A stretch of 64,000 nucleotides of DNA. Source: an uncultured Polaribacter sp. GTDB lineage: Bacteria; Bacteroidota; Bacteroidia; Flavobacteriales; Flavobacteriaceae. The translations under genes and the position numbers were made by a program. Shown one piece after another: positions 52,877 through 63,154 of this stretch (positions within the stretch are counted from its first letter, which is position 1; each line of letters begins with the position of its first letter). Below the pieces are notes generated by a model, which was not told the origin of the DNA, did not search any database, and saw only the letters and a list, made by a program, of their open reading frames with translations. The stretch is taken from positions 1,515,501 to 1,579,500 of the forward strand of contig OX044355.1 in NCBI GenBank assembly GCA_943846595.1, in the 5' to 3' direction.

Positions 52877-53563
52877 ATGTTTGAATTGAATCGTACAATG
52901 AACGAAGAAAAAATAGAGGAAATGGGGGATAACCATTTAGCAACTTCTGCAGAAAATCCGCTAAGAGCAGATGCGTTTGATATTTCTGATGACGAAAAAA
53001 TAGAAAAAATTCAAGAAAGCGTAAAAGATATTTTAGAGACTTTAGGAATGGATTTAACAGATGATAGCCTTCAGGGAACTCCCAAGCGAGTAGCCAAAGC
53101 ATTTGTAAATGAAATTTTTATGGGGTTGAATCCTGCAAATCTTCCAAAAGCATCCACATTTGAAAATAATTACAATTACGGTGAAATGTTAGTAGAAAAA
53201 AATATCGTAGTTTATTCAACTTGTGAGCATCATTTATTACCAATTATTGGTAGAGCACATCTTGCTTATATTTCTAATGGTAAAGTAATTGGATTGTCTA
53301 AGATGAACAGAATTGTGGAATATTTTTCTAAAAGACCACAAGTTCAAGAGCGTTTGACAATGCAAATTGTGCAAGCAATGCAAGAAGCATTGGGTACACA
53401 AGATGTTGCTTGTGTCGTTGATGCAAAGCACTTGTGTGTAAACTCAAGAGGTATCAAAGATATTGAAAGCTCCACAGTTACTTCAGAATTCGGAGGGAAA
53501 TTTAAAGAGAAAGAAACTCGAAAAGAATTTTTACAATATTTACAAATGGATACAAAATTCTAA
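52877..53563 (+). CDS. folE: GTP cyclohydrolase I
   Basis: First enzyme of tetrahydrofolate (and possibly queuosine precursor) synthesis: GTP to 7,8-dihydroneopterin triphosphate. About 228 residues from MFELNRTMNEE; an alternative Met at 52898 gives 221. The core has LGMDLTDDSLQGTPKRVAKAF, zinc and catalytic motif STCEHHLLPIIGRAHLAYI, GLSKMNRIVEYFSKRPQVQERLT, CVVDAKHLCVNSRGIKD and the C-terminal FKEKETRKEFLQYL. The N-terminal 40 residues are variable, as in other Bacteroidota. A strong terminator follows. Confidence 0.94.
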   Translation: MFELNRTMNEEKIEEMGDNHLATSAENPLRADAFDISDDEKIEKIQESVKDILETLGMDLTDDSLQGTPKRVAKAFVNEIFMGLNPANLPKASTFENNYNYGEMLVEKNIVVYSTCEHHLLPIIGRAHLAYISNGKVIGLSKMNRIVEYFSKRPQVQERLTMQIVQAMQEALGTQDVACVVDAKHLCVNSRGIKDIESSTVTSEFGGKFKEKETRKEFLQYLQMDTKF

Positions 53564-53582
53564 CCGATTACGATCTAATAAA

Positions 53583-53613
53583 AAACCCGTTTTGAGTATC
53601 TCAAAACGGGTTT
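53583..53613. terminator. Bidirectional terminator between folE and secA
   Basis: AAACCCGTTTTGA-gtatc-TCAAAACGGGTTT: a perfect 13-bp stem with a five-base loop, A run on the left and T-rich on the right. It lies between convergent folE and secA. Confidence 0.88.
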
Positions 53614-53650
53614 CTTTTTGTAATCTAATAGAACTTGATAAGAGGCAATT

Positions 53651-56600
53651 TTAGTTGTTTACAAGCACCCATTCTCCTTTTTCAAGTAAAGGAATGGCTT
53701 GTTTAAATTTCACTTCTTTCTCTTCACCACTCATTACATTTTTAATCGTAACCTTTTCGTTTCTACCAATTTTGGGTTGATCTCTCACAACGGTTTCCAC
53801 AGGTTCTTGTTGTTGACGAGAATTTGAAATCGCTTGTTCTGTAGAATTTTGTACCGTTGCTTTAGACGTATTTAGACGTTGTTTTTTTTGACTTCTTGCT
53901 TCTGATATTTGTTGGGAATCTTTTGAAGGCAACTCCCCTTTAAATAAGAAGGATAAAACGGCTCTGTTAATTTCTGCTACGGTTGTTTTAAACAACTCAA
54001 AAGCTTCAAACTTGTAAATCAATAAAGGATCTTTTTGTTCGTAAGATGCATTTTGTACCGATTGTTTTAAATCATCCATTTTACGTAAATGATCTTTCCA
54101 GTTTTCATCGATGATTGCTAAAGTAATGTTCTTTTCAAAATCGGTAACCAAACTTTTTCCTTCACTCTCGTAGGCATCCTTAAGATTAGTAACCACCTGT
54201 AGTGATTTGGTACCGTCAGTAAAAGGCACTACAATACGTTCGTATTTGTCTCCTTCATTTTCAAAAACATCTTTAATTACAGGATAGGCCAAAACAGCAT
54301 TTCGTTCGATTTTGTCCTTGTAGTGTGCCGAAATGGTTTCATACAAGGTGTCAGTGATTTCTTGTGCAGGCTTTCCTTCAAATTCTTCTTCAGAAAGAGG
54401 AGAAGTCATTGATGAAAAGCGTATCAATTCAAATTCAAAGTTTTGGAAGTCTTTTGTAGGTTTGTTTTGATTTACAATGTTTTCGCAGGTTTCATAAATC
54501 ATGTTGGCAATGTCAATTTGCAAACGTTTTCCATCCAAGGCATTTCGTCTTCTTTTGTAGATAAATTCACGCTGAGCGTTCATAATATCATCATATTCTA
54601 ACAAACGCTTTCGAACACCAAAATTGTTTTCTTCTACTTTTTTCTGTGCACGTTCAATGGATTTCGAGATCATAGAATGTTGAATTACTTCCCCTTCTTT
54701 TAAGCCCATTCTGTCCATCATTTTTGCAATTCTATCAGAACCAAACAAACGCATTAAATTGTCGTCTAAGGCTACGTAAAACTGAGAAGAACCCACATCA
54801 CCCTGTCTACCTGCTCGACCTCTTAACTGTCTGTCAACTCTTCGGGAATCGTGACGTTCTGTACCAATAATAGCCAAACCTCCTGCAGCTTTCACATTTC
54901 CAGTAAGTTTAATATCGGTACCACGACCTGCCATGTTTGTTGCAATTGTTACGACACCTGGTTTTCCCGCTTCAGCAACTACATCTGCTTCACGTTTGTG
55001 CAATTTTGCATTTAAAATATTGTGTGGAATTTTTCGCATTTGTAACATTCGCCCTAATAATTCTGAGATTTCAACGGAAGTGGTTCCCACCAATACCGGA
55101 CGCTTGTCTGCTACTAACTTTACAATATCTTCAATCACTGCATTGTATTTTTCACGTGCAGTTTTGTAAACTAAATCTTCTTTATCATCTCTTTGTATCG
55201 GCTTGTTAGTCGGAATTTCTACCACATCTAATTTGTAGATTTCCCACAATTCTCCTGCTTCTGTAATGGCAGTACCCGTCATTCCAGAAAGTTTGCGATA
55301 CATTCTAAAGTAATTTTGAAGGGTTACCGTTGCAAAGGTTTGTGTAGCATCTTCAATTTTTACATTTTCTTTTGCTTCAATGGCTTGGTGCAAGCCATCA
55401 GAATAACGACGACCGTCCATAATACGACCCGTTTGTTCGTCAACAATCATGACTTTGTTATCCATCACCACATATTCCACATCTTTTTCAAAAACAGTGT
55501 AGGCTTTTAACAATTGATTCATGGTATGAATACGCTCACTTTTGATGCTAAAGTCTTTATAGAGTTCTTCTTTTTCAGCAGCTTTTTCTTCGGGGGTGTT
55601 TTCTGAAGTTTCAATTTCACCAATTTTCACACCAATATCTGGTAACACAAAGAACGTGTCATTTTGTGTTTTTTCAGATAAGTATCCAATCCCTTTGTCT
55701 GTTAAATCAATTTGATTGTTTTTCTCTTCGATGACAAACCAAAGATCTTCATCGACTTCTGGCATCAACTTGTTGTTATCTGCCATATAGGTGTTTTCTG
55801 TCTTTTGAAGAATTTGTTTCATTCCTTCTTGTGACAAAAATTTAATCAATGCTTTGTTTTTTGGCAATCCTCGATACACTCTCAATAATAGAAATCCACC
55901 TTCTTTGACGTTGCCGTCTGCCAATAATTTTTTTGCTTCCGCCAATACACTTACCAAATGTTGTCTTTGTAGGGTAACCAATTCAGACACCAAAGGTTTT
56001 AGTTCTGTAAATTCATGTCGATCTCCTTGTGGTACTGGCCCCGATATAATCAATGGGGTTCTTGCATCGTCAATTAAAACAGAATCTACTTCATCAATAA
56101 TGGCATAATTTGGCGCTCTTTGTACCAAATCATCTTTAGAACTTGCCATATTATCTCGCAAGTAATCGAAACCGAATTCGTTATTGGTTCCGTAAGTAAT
56201 GTCTGCATTGTAGGCTTTTCTACGTGCATCCGAATTGGGTTGATGGTAATCGATACAATCTGTTGTAAAACCATGAAACTCAAAAATAGGCCCCATCCAT
56301 GCCTTATCACGTTTTGCCAAGTAATCATTTACGGTTACTAAGTGTACCCCTTTTCCAGTTAATGCATTTAAGTAGACGGGTAGGGTAGAAACCAATGTTT
56401 TTCCTTCACCTGTCATCATTTCTGCAATTTTCCCTTGATGTAGCACAGACCCACCAATTAACTGCACGTCATAATGCACCATGTCCCAAGTGACTGGTTT
56501 ACCAGCAGCATCCCATGAGTTTGCCCAAAAAGCTTTGTCGCCTTCCAAGGTGATATGATCTCTTTCTCCAGACAATTCTCTGTCAAAAGGGGTTGCCGTT

Positions 56601-56989
56601 ACCTCAAGCTCTTCATTTTCTACAAAACGTTTTGCTGTTTCTTTCACCACTGCAAATGCTTCTGGCATAATTTCCATTAGCGTCGCTTCAGAAATTTTAT
56701 AGGCTTCGTCTTTTAAAGCGTCAATTTCTGTATAAATTGTCTCTTGTCGATCGATATCTGCTGTTTTTGCTTCTATTTCTAAACGTTCAATCGTTCCATC
56801 AAATTCCTTTGTTGCCTCTTTTAGGATGTTTTTAAACGCAAGCGTTTTTCCTCTCAATTCGTCGTTGGACAATAATTGGATTGCTGCTTCAAATTTCTTT
56901 ACATCATCGACAACAGGTTGTAAGATTTTCAAATCCTTTTGCTGTTTGTGTCCTACAAAAAGTTTGATTACAGAATTTAATATGCTCAT
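53651..56989 (-). CDS. secA: Preprotein translocase ATPase SecA
   Basis: Motor ATPase of the Sec pathway. At 1112 residues it is larger than E. coli SecA (901), as is normal in Bacteroidota: extra sequence sits between the [20 protein letters not shown] motif and the [14 protein letters not shown] region (roughly residues 320-500, including [20 protein letters not shown]). Walker [63 protein letters not shown] and [12 protein letters not shown] are intact. The C-terminus ends [10 protein letters not shown] and has no Cys-rich SecB/zinc-binding motif. Monocistronic. Confidence 0.96.
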   Translation of the reverse strand: MSILNSVIKLFVGHKQQKDLKILQPVVDDVKKFEAAIQLLSNDELRGKTLAFKNILKEATKEFDGTIERLEIEAKTADIDRQETIYTEIDALKDEAYKISEATLMEIMPEAFAVVKETAKRFVENEELEVTATPFDRELSGERDHITLEGDKAFWANSWDAAGKPVTWDMVHYDVQLIGGSVLHQGKIAEMMTGEGKTLVSTLPVYLNALTGKGVHLVTVNDYLAKRDKAWMGPIFEFHGFTTDCIDYHQPNSDARRKAYNADITYGTNNEFGFDYLRDNMASSKDDLVQRAPNYAIIDEVDSVLIDDARTPLIISGPVPQGDRHEFTELKPLVSELVTLQRQHLVSVLAEAKKLLADGNVKEGGFLLLRVYRGLPKNKALIKFLSQEGMKQILQKTENTYMADNNKLMPEVDEDLWFVIEEKNNQIDLTDKGIGYLSEKTQNDTFFVLPDIGVKIGEIETSENTPEEKAAEKEELYKDFSIKSERIHTMNQLLKAYTVFEKDVEYVVMDNKVMIVDEQTGRIMDGRRYSDGLHQAIEAKENVKIEDATQTFATVTLQNYFRMYRKLSGMTGTAITEAGELWEIYKLDVVEIPTNKPIQRDDKEDLVYKTAREKYNAVIEDIVKLVADKRPVLVGTTSVEISELLGRMLQMRKIPHNILNAKLHKREADVVAEAGKPGVVTIATNMAGRGTDIKLTGNVKAAGGLAIIGTERHDSRRVDRQLRGRAGRQGDVGSSQFYVALDDNLMRLFGSDRIAKMMDRMGLKEGEVIQHSMISKSIERAQKKVEENNFGVRKRLLEYDDIMNAQREFIYKRRRNALDGKRLQIDIANMIYETCENIVNQNKPTKDFQNFEFELIRFSSMTSPLSEEEFEGKPAQEITDTLYETISAHYKDKIERNAVLAYPVIKDVFENEGDKYERIVVPFTDGTKSLQVVTNLKDAYESEGKSLVTDFEKNITLAIIDENWKDHLRKMDDLKQSVQNASYEQKDPLLIYKFEAFELFKTTVAEINRAVLSFLFKGELPSKDSQQISEARSQKKQRLNTSKATVQNSTEQAISNSRQQQEPVETVVRDQPKIGRNEKVTIKNVMSGEEKEVKFKQAIPLLEKGEWVLVNN

Positions 56990-57098
56990 TGCGAATTTAT
57001 TTTTTAGTGCAACACAGTATATGTTGCTTTATTTTATTGTGAATCAATATTTTAATTTTTTAATTTCTCATTAAAAAAGAGATTGAAATATAACAAAA

Positions 57099-57122
57099 AA
57101 AAAGCCTCTATAGAGACTTTTT
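57099..57122 (-). terminator. Terminator after the DUF2795 gene
   Basis: AAAAAG, an inner CTC/GAG pairing with one mismatch, and CTTTTT on the plus strand; reading minus the stem is followed by T-rich sequence, 14 bases after the DUF2795 stop. Confidence 0.55.
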
Positions 57123-57135
57123 GTATGGTTATTAT

Positions 57136-57357
57136 TTAGTATTCATCTTCGTTCCAAAGATAATCATCTTCGGTGGGATAATCTGGCCAAATTTCGATGA
57201 TGGAGTCATATGCATCCCCTTCATCTTCGATATCTTGTAGGTTTTCAACTACTTCTAACGGAGATCCAGTTCTAATAGCATAATCGATTAACTCATCTTT
57301 GGTTGCTGGCCAAGGTGCATCTGCTAGGTAAGATGCCAATTCTAATGTCCAATACAT
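57136..57357 (-). CDS. DUF2795 domain protein
   Basis: Small acidic protein of 73 residues that begins MYWTLELASYLADAPWPATKDELIDYAIRTG and ends in an acidic, aromatic tail (PTEDDYLWNEDEY). The first 50 residues fit DUF2795, a short helical domain widespread in Bacteroidota and Actinobacteria and of unknown function. It is strongly conserved in flavobacteria and sits as a single gene between the adenosyltransferase and secA, with its own terminator. Confidence 0.78.
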   Translation of the reverse strand: MYWTLELASYLADAPWPATKDELIDYAIRTGSPLEVVENLQDIEDEGDAYDSIIEIWPDYPTEDDYLWNEDEY

Positions 57358-57446
57358 TTCTTATTGTTTAATTTTGTGCAAAAATAAATTTTTTACGCAA
57401 TTATGCAAGTCTTTTTTAAGAAATATAAAATCAATATGTAAAGAAC

Positions 57447-58028
57447 TTAATTATTTTTTTTGGGAATCCACTTGATTTCTTCTACTGATAAGTCTTTAGA
57501 CAATTTTCGTGCCAATACAAAAAGATAGTCAGAAAGGCGGTTTAAGTATTTTAAAATGTCATTATTAATGGTTTCCTCGTCATTTAGTGCAACACAAAGA
57601 CGTTCAGAACGTCTACAAACACATCTTGCTATGTGACAGAATGACACCGATTGATGTCCTCCAGGTAAAATGAAATGGGTCATTGGTGCAAGCCCTTCCT
57701 CCATAGCATCAATTTCATTTTCTAAAAAAAGGATTGAACTGCTGTCAATTTTTGGAATGTTCAGTCTTTCTGCGCCACTTTTTAAGGTTTCTTTTTCTGT
57801 GGGTGTTGCCAGCATGGCGCCTAGGGTAAATAACTCGTTTTGAATTTTTAAAAGCGAATCTTTAATTGATGTTGAAATTTCTTGATCTTTAATCAAACCA
57901 ATATATGCATTCAATTCATCTACGGTTCCATAACTGTCGATGCGTAAATTGTACTTTTTCACTCTATTTCCTCCATAGAGTCCTGTAGTGCCATTGTCTC
58001 CCGTTTTAGTATATATCTTCATTTTCAA
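57447..58028 (-). CDS. PduO-type ATP:cob(I)alamin adenosyltransferase
   Basis: Enzyme of 193 residues that attaches the 5'-deoxyadenosyl group of ATP to cob(I)alamin, making coenzyme B12 for mutases. Family landmarks: MKIYTKTGDNGTTGLYGGNRVKKYNLRIDSYGTVDELNAYIG (about 3-44), ALAPMTHFILPGG-type segment GLAPMTHFILPGGHQSVSFCHIARCVCRRSERL (about 115-147; Arg residues for ATP) and the C-terminal LNRLSDYLFVLARKL. The start may be 58028 or the second Met at 58022. It is downstream of a methyltransferase-like gene on the same strand, 45 bases apart. Confidence 0.92.
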   Translation of the reverse strand: MKMKIYTKTGDNGTTGLYGGNRVKKYNLRIDSYGTVDELNAYIGLIKDQEISTSIKDSLLKIQNELFTLGAMLATPTEKETLKSGAERLNIPKIDSSSILFLENEIDAMEEGLAPMTHFILPGGHQSVSFCHIARCVCRRSERLCVALNDEETINNDILKYLNRLSDYLFVLARKLSKDLSVEEIKWIPKKNN

Positions 58029-58073
58029 TGAATTTCAAAGTTTATAATTTAGTCTGTATAATGATTTCCTTTT

Positions 58074-58712
58074 TTAGATACGTATCTTAAAATGTTCTTT
58101 TTGCTGTTCTTTTCTAATGAAAACAAATCCATAATAAAAAACATCGACGGTTACGGTTACTTGTGGGTGTTGTTTAATTTGAGCCCAAGCATTTTTCATT
58201 TCTTTACTTTGGTAAAGATCTTTAAAGATAAAGAATGTTTCATTATGAATCTTCAAAAGACAGCTTTCAAAATACGGTAAAATTCCTTCTTCGGTACTAT
58301 TAAAAAAACCCATGTCTAAGAGTTTACAGTCGGTTCCCTTTAATAAATTTTCGCGATCATCAGCAGCCTCAAAAGTAGTTGCTATAGTTGTGACGATAGC
58401 ATTGGGCTGGGCAATTTTTATTGTGGAAGCGAGGCATCCCGCTAGGTTGCTAATTTCTAAATTATTGATGGGTTTGAAATAGGCAATGACTTTTAGGAGT
58501 AGCTCGGGTTTCTTCAATTTTAATTTTGGAAAGTTTACTTCCTTATTCTTTAAGGCACTTTTCTGGATTTTTCGGTATTGCTCTCTGTGCTTTTGATTAC
58601 CCTGAGTATAAAAACATTTTGTAACTAAATGATATACAAAAGGGGAGTGCACTCCGTGTTGATTTGTCGAATTCAAGAGAAACTTTACATACTGAAAAAA
58701 ATGAAAAAACAT
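58074..58712 (-). CDS. Degenerate methyltransferase-like protein (212 aa)
   Basis: Protein of 212 residues related to a flavobacterial family of class I SAM-dependent methyltransferase-like proteins. The N-terminus has the family's STNQHGVHSPFVYHLVTKCFY, and the C-terminus matches well (KIHNETFFIFKDLYQSKEMKNAWAQIKQHPQVTVTVDVFYYGFVFIRKEQQKEHF). The middle, where homologues carry the glycine-rich SAM loop (LELGTSLG pattern), reads LEISNLAGCLASTIKIA here, and the aspartate motifs expected later are hard to find, so SAM binding is doubtful. It precedes the adenosyltransferase gene by 45 bases. Function unknown. Confidence 0.6.
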   Translation of the reverse strand: MFFHFFQYVKFLLNSTNQHGVHSPFVYHLVTKCFYTQGNQKHREQYRKIQKSALKNKEVNFPKLKLKKPELLLKVIAYFKPINNLEISNLAGCLASTIKIAQPNAIVTTIATTFEAADDRENLLKGTDCKLLDMGFFNSTEEGILPYFESCLLKIHNETFFIFKDLYQSKEMKNAWAQIKQHPQVTVTVDVFYYGFVFIRKEQQKEHFKIRI

Positions 58713-58805
58713 GCAATAAATTTGAATGACAAATTTAAAGATAAAAAAAGAGTTAAGGCTTGCAGAAAAAGAATATTTGCAGGTCTTTTGGTTGAAATTA
58801 CAAAA

Positions 58806-60047
58806 TTAAAGGCTGATTTTTTTCCCTCTTAAATAAACGGTTTCTATTAAATTATCTCCAAAATGATAGGGAAGATAGTGATAAGAAGCTATTGTTTTTG
58901 TAATGAAAAAATTGGCCAATTTTCCTCTGGTAATACTGCCCACTTTGTGAGATAGATGCATGGCAAATGCACCATTTATTGTTGCGGCATTAATAGCTTC
59001 TTCAGGAGTCATTTTCATTTTGATACAGGCTGTTGCCATCACAAAATTCATATTTCCGGTAGGTGCAGAGCCTGGGTTGTAGTCCGATGCCAGCGCCAAT
59101 GGCAAGCCTGCATCAATAATTCTTCTTGCTGGGGTGTAGGGGATGCTTAAAAAAAAGGAACAGGCGGGCAGTGCCACAGACATTGTATTTGTTACTTTTA
59201 ATGCATGAATATCTTCTTGTGTCAATTCCTCCAAATGGTCAACAGACAATGCTTGATGCGCTACGGAAACGGCAATACCCCCAAAGGCATTGAACTGATT
59301 TACGTGCACTTTTGGAATCAGACCATATTTCTTTCCTGCGCCCAAAATTCGTGCGGTGTCTTCTACGTCGAAATATCCTATTTCACAGAAAATATCGATA
59401 AAATCTGCTAAATTTTCTGCTGCTATTTTTGGGAGCATCTCTTCAATAATGAGCTCCAAGTATGCCTCCTTGTTATTTTTATATGCAGATGGAAGTGCAT
59501 GTGCGCCCAAAAAGGTGGCTTTTATAGGCGTATCAAAATTTTCTTTCAATTTTTTAATTACTCGTAGCATTTTTAGTTCTCCTGCTACCGTGAGCCCATA
59601 GCCCGATTTTATTTCAATGGCGCCAGTTCCCAGTGCAATTACTTCTTGCAGTCTGTGCGCAGATTGTTGGTACAATTCGTTTTCGGAAATTTGGTGTATT
59701 TTTTTTGCAGAATTTAAAATTCCGCCACCATTGTTGGCAATTTCTTCATAACTCAACCCCTGAATTCGATCTACAAATTCTTGTGCTCGATTTCCTGCAT
59801 AAACCAAGTGTGTATGGGAATCACACCAAGATGGGAAGATCATTTTTCCGCGGCAATCGATGGTTTCATCTGCTGTTTTATTTTGCAGTGTTTCCATCAA
59901 ACCAAAGTCTACAATCAAATCGTCTTCCACGCGTAAATATGCGTTTTTGAGGGTTGGTAATATACCCATTTCTTTCCCAGATACTTTTTCAACTTCAGTT
60001 TCTCGAACCTGAATAAGTTCTTTGATATTGATGAATAATTGCGTCAT
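58806..60047 (-). CDS. hutI: Imidazolonepropionase
   Basis: Third enzyme of histidine degradation: 4-imidazolone-5-propionate to N-formimino-glutamate. Amidohydrolase-fold protein of 413 residues with the metal motif CDSHTHLVYAGNRAQEFVDRIQGLSYEEI (HxH near 80-82), KSGYGLTVAGELKMLRVI, FLGAHALPSAY, HVNQFNAFGG, LSVDHLEELT and ALASDYNPGSAPTGNMNFVMATACI. All metal and substrate residues look intact. The other hut genes are not in the window, so hutI stands alone here. It diverges from the DinB gene. Confidence 0.95.
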   Translation of the reverse strand: MTQLFINIKELIQVRETEVEKVSGKEMGILPTLKNAYLRVEDDLIVDFGLMETLQNKTADETIDCRGKMIFPSWCDSHTHLVYAGNRAQEFVDRIQGLSYEEIANNGGGILNSAKKIHQISENELYQQSAHRLQEVIALGTGAIEIKSGYGLTVAGELKMLRVIKKLKENFDTPIKATFLGAHALPSAYKNNKEAYLELIIEEMLPKIAAENLADFIDIFCEIGYFDVEDTARILGAGKKYGLIPKVHVNQFNAFGGIAVSVAHQALSVDHLEELTQEDIHALKVTNTMSVALPACSFFLSIPYTPARRIIDAGLPLALASDYNPGSAPTGNMNFVMATACIKMKMTPEEAINAATINGAFAMHLSHKVGSITRGKLANFFITKTIASYHYLPYHFGDNLIETVYLRGKKISL

Positions 60048-60094
60048 ATAAAATGCTTAGTTTTACAAAAACAAACTTACACAAAAGAAAAGGA

Positions 60095-60604
60095 ATGATT
60101 CCAAAAAATGAATACGCAGCTTATTTTGAGCATTATATTCAATTGGCTGCAGCAAAAAATAGGTCTATTATAGAAAACTTACAGCATTCGCAACAAGCTT
60201 TTGATTCTGTTTTGCGAAACCTACCGGAAGAAAAACACAATTTTTCCTATGCAGAAGGGAAGTGGACCCTCAAAGAATTGATTCAGCATATTATTGATAC
60301 GGAGCGCATTTTCTGTTACCGTGCCTTGTGTTTTGCTAGAAATGACAAGACTGTTTTGCCTGGTTTTGATCAAGATTTATTTGTAGACTGTGGCAATGCC
60401 AATCAATTGAATTACTTTGATCTTTTGGATGAAATGGCCACGCTTAGGCAGAGTACCATTCAATTGTTTCAAAGTTTTTCTGAGGAAGCTTTGTTGCGTA
60501 TTGGGGTTGCTTCTGAAAATAAAATTTCTGTAAGGGCTTTGGGGGTTCTGTTTTCTGGACATCAAATGCATCATTTGAATATTGTCAAAGAACGGTATTT
60601 GTAG
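60095..60604 (+). CDS. DinB family protein
   Basis: Soluble four-helix-bundle protein of 169 residues in the DinB/YfiT superfamily, whose members bind a metal through three His and are often thiol-dependent transferases. Visible: WTLKELIQHIIDTERIFCYRALCFARND (about 60-87; first His), and SVRALGVLFSGHQMHHLNIVKERYL (C-terminal His pair). The start at 60095 (MIPKNEYAAYFEHYI) is preferred; the upstream Met at 60053 adds a basic non-conserved leader. Substrate unknown. A bidirectional terminator follows. Confidence 0.85.
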   Translation: MIPKNEYAAYFEHYIQLAAAKNRSIIENLQHSQQAFDSVLRNLPEEKHNFSYAEGKWTLKELIQHIIDTERIFCYRALCFARNDKTVLPGFDQDLFVDCGNANQLNYFDLLDEMATLRQSTIQLFQSFSEEALLRIGVASENKISVRALGVLFSGHQMHHLNIVKERYL

Positions 60605-60698
60605 ACTGTTTTAAAAAAAAGAGCTTGCATTCGTTGCTACAAGCTATAAAATCTTTAGGTAAAAACCTAAAATAAATTAACCTATGATTATTAAATTT

Positions 60699-60732
60699 AA
60701 AAAACCCGAAACAAGTAGGTTTTGGGTTTTTT
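60699..60732. terminator. Bidirectional terminator between DinB and argH genes
   Basis: AAAAAACCCGAAAC, a five-base loop AAGTA, then GGTTTTGGGTTTTTT. CCC/GGG and the flanking A/T pairs form a long stem with A and T runs on opposite sides, between convergent genes. Confidence 0.8.
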
Positions 60733-60756
60733 AGATTTTAAAGTTGAAAAAATGGG

Positions 60757-62031
60757 TTAATGGGGATATTTTTCTCTAATTTTATCTAAGGTTAAATTGT
60801 GAATACTTCCTACGTGCGTGTGTGCTTTCCCGAGATCTGGCGTGTAAGTGCCTGCTTGTACTTGACCGCCTATTTGTTGGTAGGCCTCTCTAAACGACAT
60901 GCCTTCCACAACCAAATTATTAATACTATCTACGGTAAATAAATACTGGTATTTTTCATCCTTCAAATCAATATCTTTCACAATAACTTGCTGAATGGCA
61001 TAATTTACAATGTCTAAAATCTCTTTTACATCCTCAAAAGCATTGATAATGTTTGCTTTCAATAACTGAAAATCTCGGTGATATCCTGAGGGTAGGTTGT
61101 TCGTAATTAGCAGCATTTCGGTATGCAGAGCTTGAATTTTATTACACTTTCCACGGATGAGCTCAAATACATCCGGATTTTTCTTGTGAGGCATAATGCT
61201 GCTTCCAGTTGTCAAAGCATCCGGGAAACTAATAAAGCCAAAATTCTGACTCATGTACAAACACACATCCATAGAAAAACGTGCCAAAGTGTTGCACAAT
61301 CCACCTAGGGCTGCCGCAATGCTACGCTCACTTTTTCCTCTGCTTAACTGCGCCGCAACAACATTGTATTTTAGGGTGGCAAAATCAAGTTCTTTGGTAG
61401 TTAATTCCCGATCGATGGGGAAGGAGCTCCCATAGCCTGCAGCAGAGCCTAAGGGGTTTTGATCTACCACTTTGGCAACAGCATTGAGCAGGTGCACATC
61501 ATCAATCAGCAGTTCTGCATAGGCAGAAAACCACAATCCAAAAGATGAAGGCATGGCAACTTGCAAATGGGTATAGCCAGGCAATAGCTTTTCTTTGTGA
61601 GTATCGGCCAAATTTAAAAGGGTGTCAAACACAGTTTTTACTTTTTCATTTACCACCGTTAAATTCTCTTTGTAATAGAGTTGAAGTGCCACTAAAACTT
61701 GATCATTTCTAGAACGTGCTGTATGAATTTTTTTTCCTACTTCCCCCAGTTTGTTCGTCAATTCCCATTCAATTTTAGAATGCACATCTTCAAAAGAGTC
61801 TTCAATCACAAACGCGCCCTTTTCGATATCGGATGCGAGTTCTTGCAAACCTTTTTCTAAATCTTTCAACTCATTGTTACTAATAATGCCTATAGATTCT
61901 AACATGATGGCATGTGCCAAAGAAGCTTGCACGTCATATTTTGCAATGTGAAGGTCAATTTCTCGGTCGTTTCCTACTGTAAAAAGTTCGATTTGTTTGT
62001 CTATTGTAAATCCTTTGTCCCAAAGTTTCAT
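60757..62031 (-). CDS. argH: Argininosuccinate lyase
   Basis: Last enzyme of arginine synthesis, splitting argininosuccinate into arginine and fumarate. The 424 residues carry fumarase/aspartase-superfamily motifs: EDVHSKIEWELTNKLGEVGKKIHTARSRNDQVLVALQLY (about 82-120), GYTHLQVAMPSSFGLWF, NPLGSAAGYGSSFPIDRE and the signature GSSIMPHKKNPDVFELIRGK (about 279-298). Slightly shorter than the E. coli enzyme (457), as is common in Bacteroidota. It lies 44 bases after the M20 deacetylase gene, forming the end of an arg cluster. Confidence 0.95.
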   Translation of the reverse strand: MKLWDKGFTIDKQIELFTVGNDREIDLHIAKYDVQASLAHAIMLESIGIISNNELKDLEKGLQELASDIEKGAFVIEDSFEDVHSKIEWELTNKLGEVGKKIHTARSRNDQVLVALQLYYKENLTVVNEKVKTVFDTLLNLADTHKEKLLPGYTHLQVAMPSSFGLWFSAYAELLIDDVHLLNAVAKVVDQNPLGSAAGYGSSFPIDRELTTKELDFATLKYNVVAAQLSRGKSERSIAAALGGLCNTLARFSMDVCLYMSQNFGFISFPDALTTGSSIMPHKKNPDVFELIRGKCNKIQALHTEMLLITNNLPSGYHRDFQLLKANIINAFEDVKEILDIVNYAIQQVIVKDIDLKDEKYQYLFTVDSINNLVVEGMSFREAYQQIGGQVQAGTYTPDLGKAHTHVGSIHNLTLDKIREKYPH

Positions 62032-62075
62032 ATTATGTTTGTTTAATGGTGGGTGTTTTTGTTGTTTTATTGCGG

Positions 62076-63152
62076 TTAAATTGCTGAAAGGAGGACACGA
62101 TTTAGCAATTCAACATACAATTGAATGCCTTCTTCAATTTCTGAGAGGTAGATAAATTCATCTGCTGAATGTGAACGTGTACTATCGCCAGGTCCCAATT
62201 TTAGGGATTGACACGACAATACTGCTTGATCTGATAATGTAGGGGATCCATAAGTGGTTCTGCCCATTGCAATGCCTGCTTTTACGAGTGGATGATCGGT
62301 GGAAATTGCTGAAGAGTTCAATCGGAGGCTTCTTGGAGTTATTTTTGTACAAGGAGATTCCGCCTGTAAAATGCTGGCAATTTCTTGATTTGAATAAGCA
62401 TCGTTCACCCGAACATCTACCACTAAATTTACCTGAGCGGGAACCACGTTGTGCTGAGAACCTGCAGCGATTTGCGTAACAGTCATTTTTACATCGCCGA
62501 GCGCTTTGGATGTTTTTTTAAATTTAAAATTTTGAAACCATTGCAATACTTCAATGCTATTGTATATGGCATTATTGGTGTTTGGATGTGCGGCATGACT
62601 TGGGGTTCCTACTACTTCAGCATCAAAAACCACCAGTCCTTTTTCGGCTACTGCCAATTGCATTAAAGTAGGTTCGCCCACAATGGCAACATCAATATGT
62701 GGAATGATTGGAAGCATGCTGTTCAGGCCATTTTTACCACTATTTTCTTCTTCTGCTGAAGCTACAATGATCAAATTATAGGAAAGGTTTTTTTGGGTAT
62801 AAAAATGGGTAAATGTTGCGATTAAGGAAACCAAACAGCCTCCTGCATCATTGCTTCCAAGTCCATAGAGCTTTCCTTCTTCTACAACGGCTTTAAATGG
62901 GTCTTTTGTGTAGGCCGTATTTGGTTTCACGGTATCGTGATGCGAATTGAGCAACAGCGTAGGTTTGCGCTCATCAAAATATTTATTGGTTGCCCAAACA
63001 TTGTTTTCTGTTCTATGAAAAGGAATGCTGTGGTTTGTAAACCAGTTTTCAATTAAAACGGCTGTTTGTGCTTCTTCGGTAGAAAATGATGGGGTTTCGA
63101 TCAGTTCTTTTAAAAGTGATATGGCATTTTCTGTTAGAGATTTAATTTCCAT
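62076..63152 (-). CDS. M20 family deacetylase of arginine synthesis (acetylornithine/acetylcitrulline deacetylase type)
   Basis: Zinc-dependent amidohydrolase of 358 residues in peptidase family M20A. Metal ligands: LLNSHHDTVKP (His and Asp, about 77-87), GLGSNDAGGCLVSLIA (Asp), ASAEEENSGKNGLNSM (catalytic Glu and ligand Glu) and GEPTLMQLAVAEKGLV; the C-terminal His lies in STRSHSADEFIYL. Placed between argB and argH, it should remove the acetyl group. If the cluster uses N-acetylornithine carbamoyltransferase, its substrate would be N-acetylcitrulline rather than N-acetylornithine. The next gene upstream, argB, ends 2 bases before its start. Confidence 0.87.
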   Translation of the reverse strand: MEIKSLTENAISLLKELIETPSFSTEEAQTAVLIENWFTNHSIPFHRTENNVWATNKYFDERKPTLLLNSHHDTVKPNTAYTKDPFKAVVEEGKLYGLGSNDAGGCLVSLIATFTHFYTQKNLSYNLIIVASAEEENSGKNGLNSMLPIIPHIDVAIVGEPTLMQLAVAEKGLVVFDAEVVGTPSHAAHPNTNNAIYNSIEVLQWFQNFKFKKTSKALGDVKMTVTQIAAGSQHNVVPAQVNLVVDVRVNDAYSNQEIASILQAESPCTKITPRSLRLNSSAISTDHPLVKAGIAMGRTTYGSPTLSDQAVLSCQSLKLGPGDSTRSHSADEFIYLSEIEEGIQLYVELLNRVLLSAI

Positions 63153-63154
63153 GG

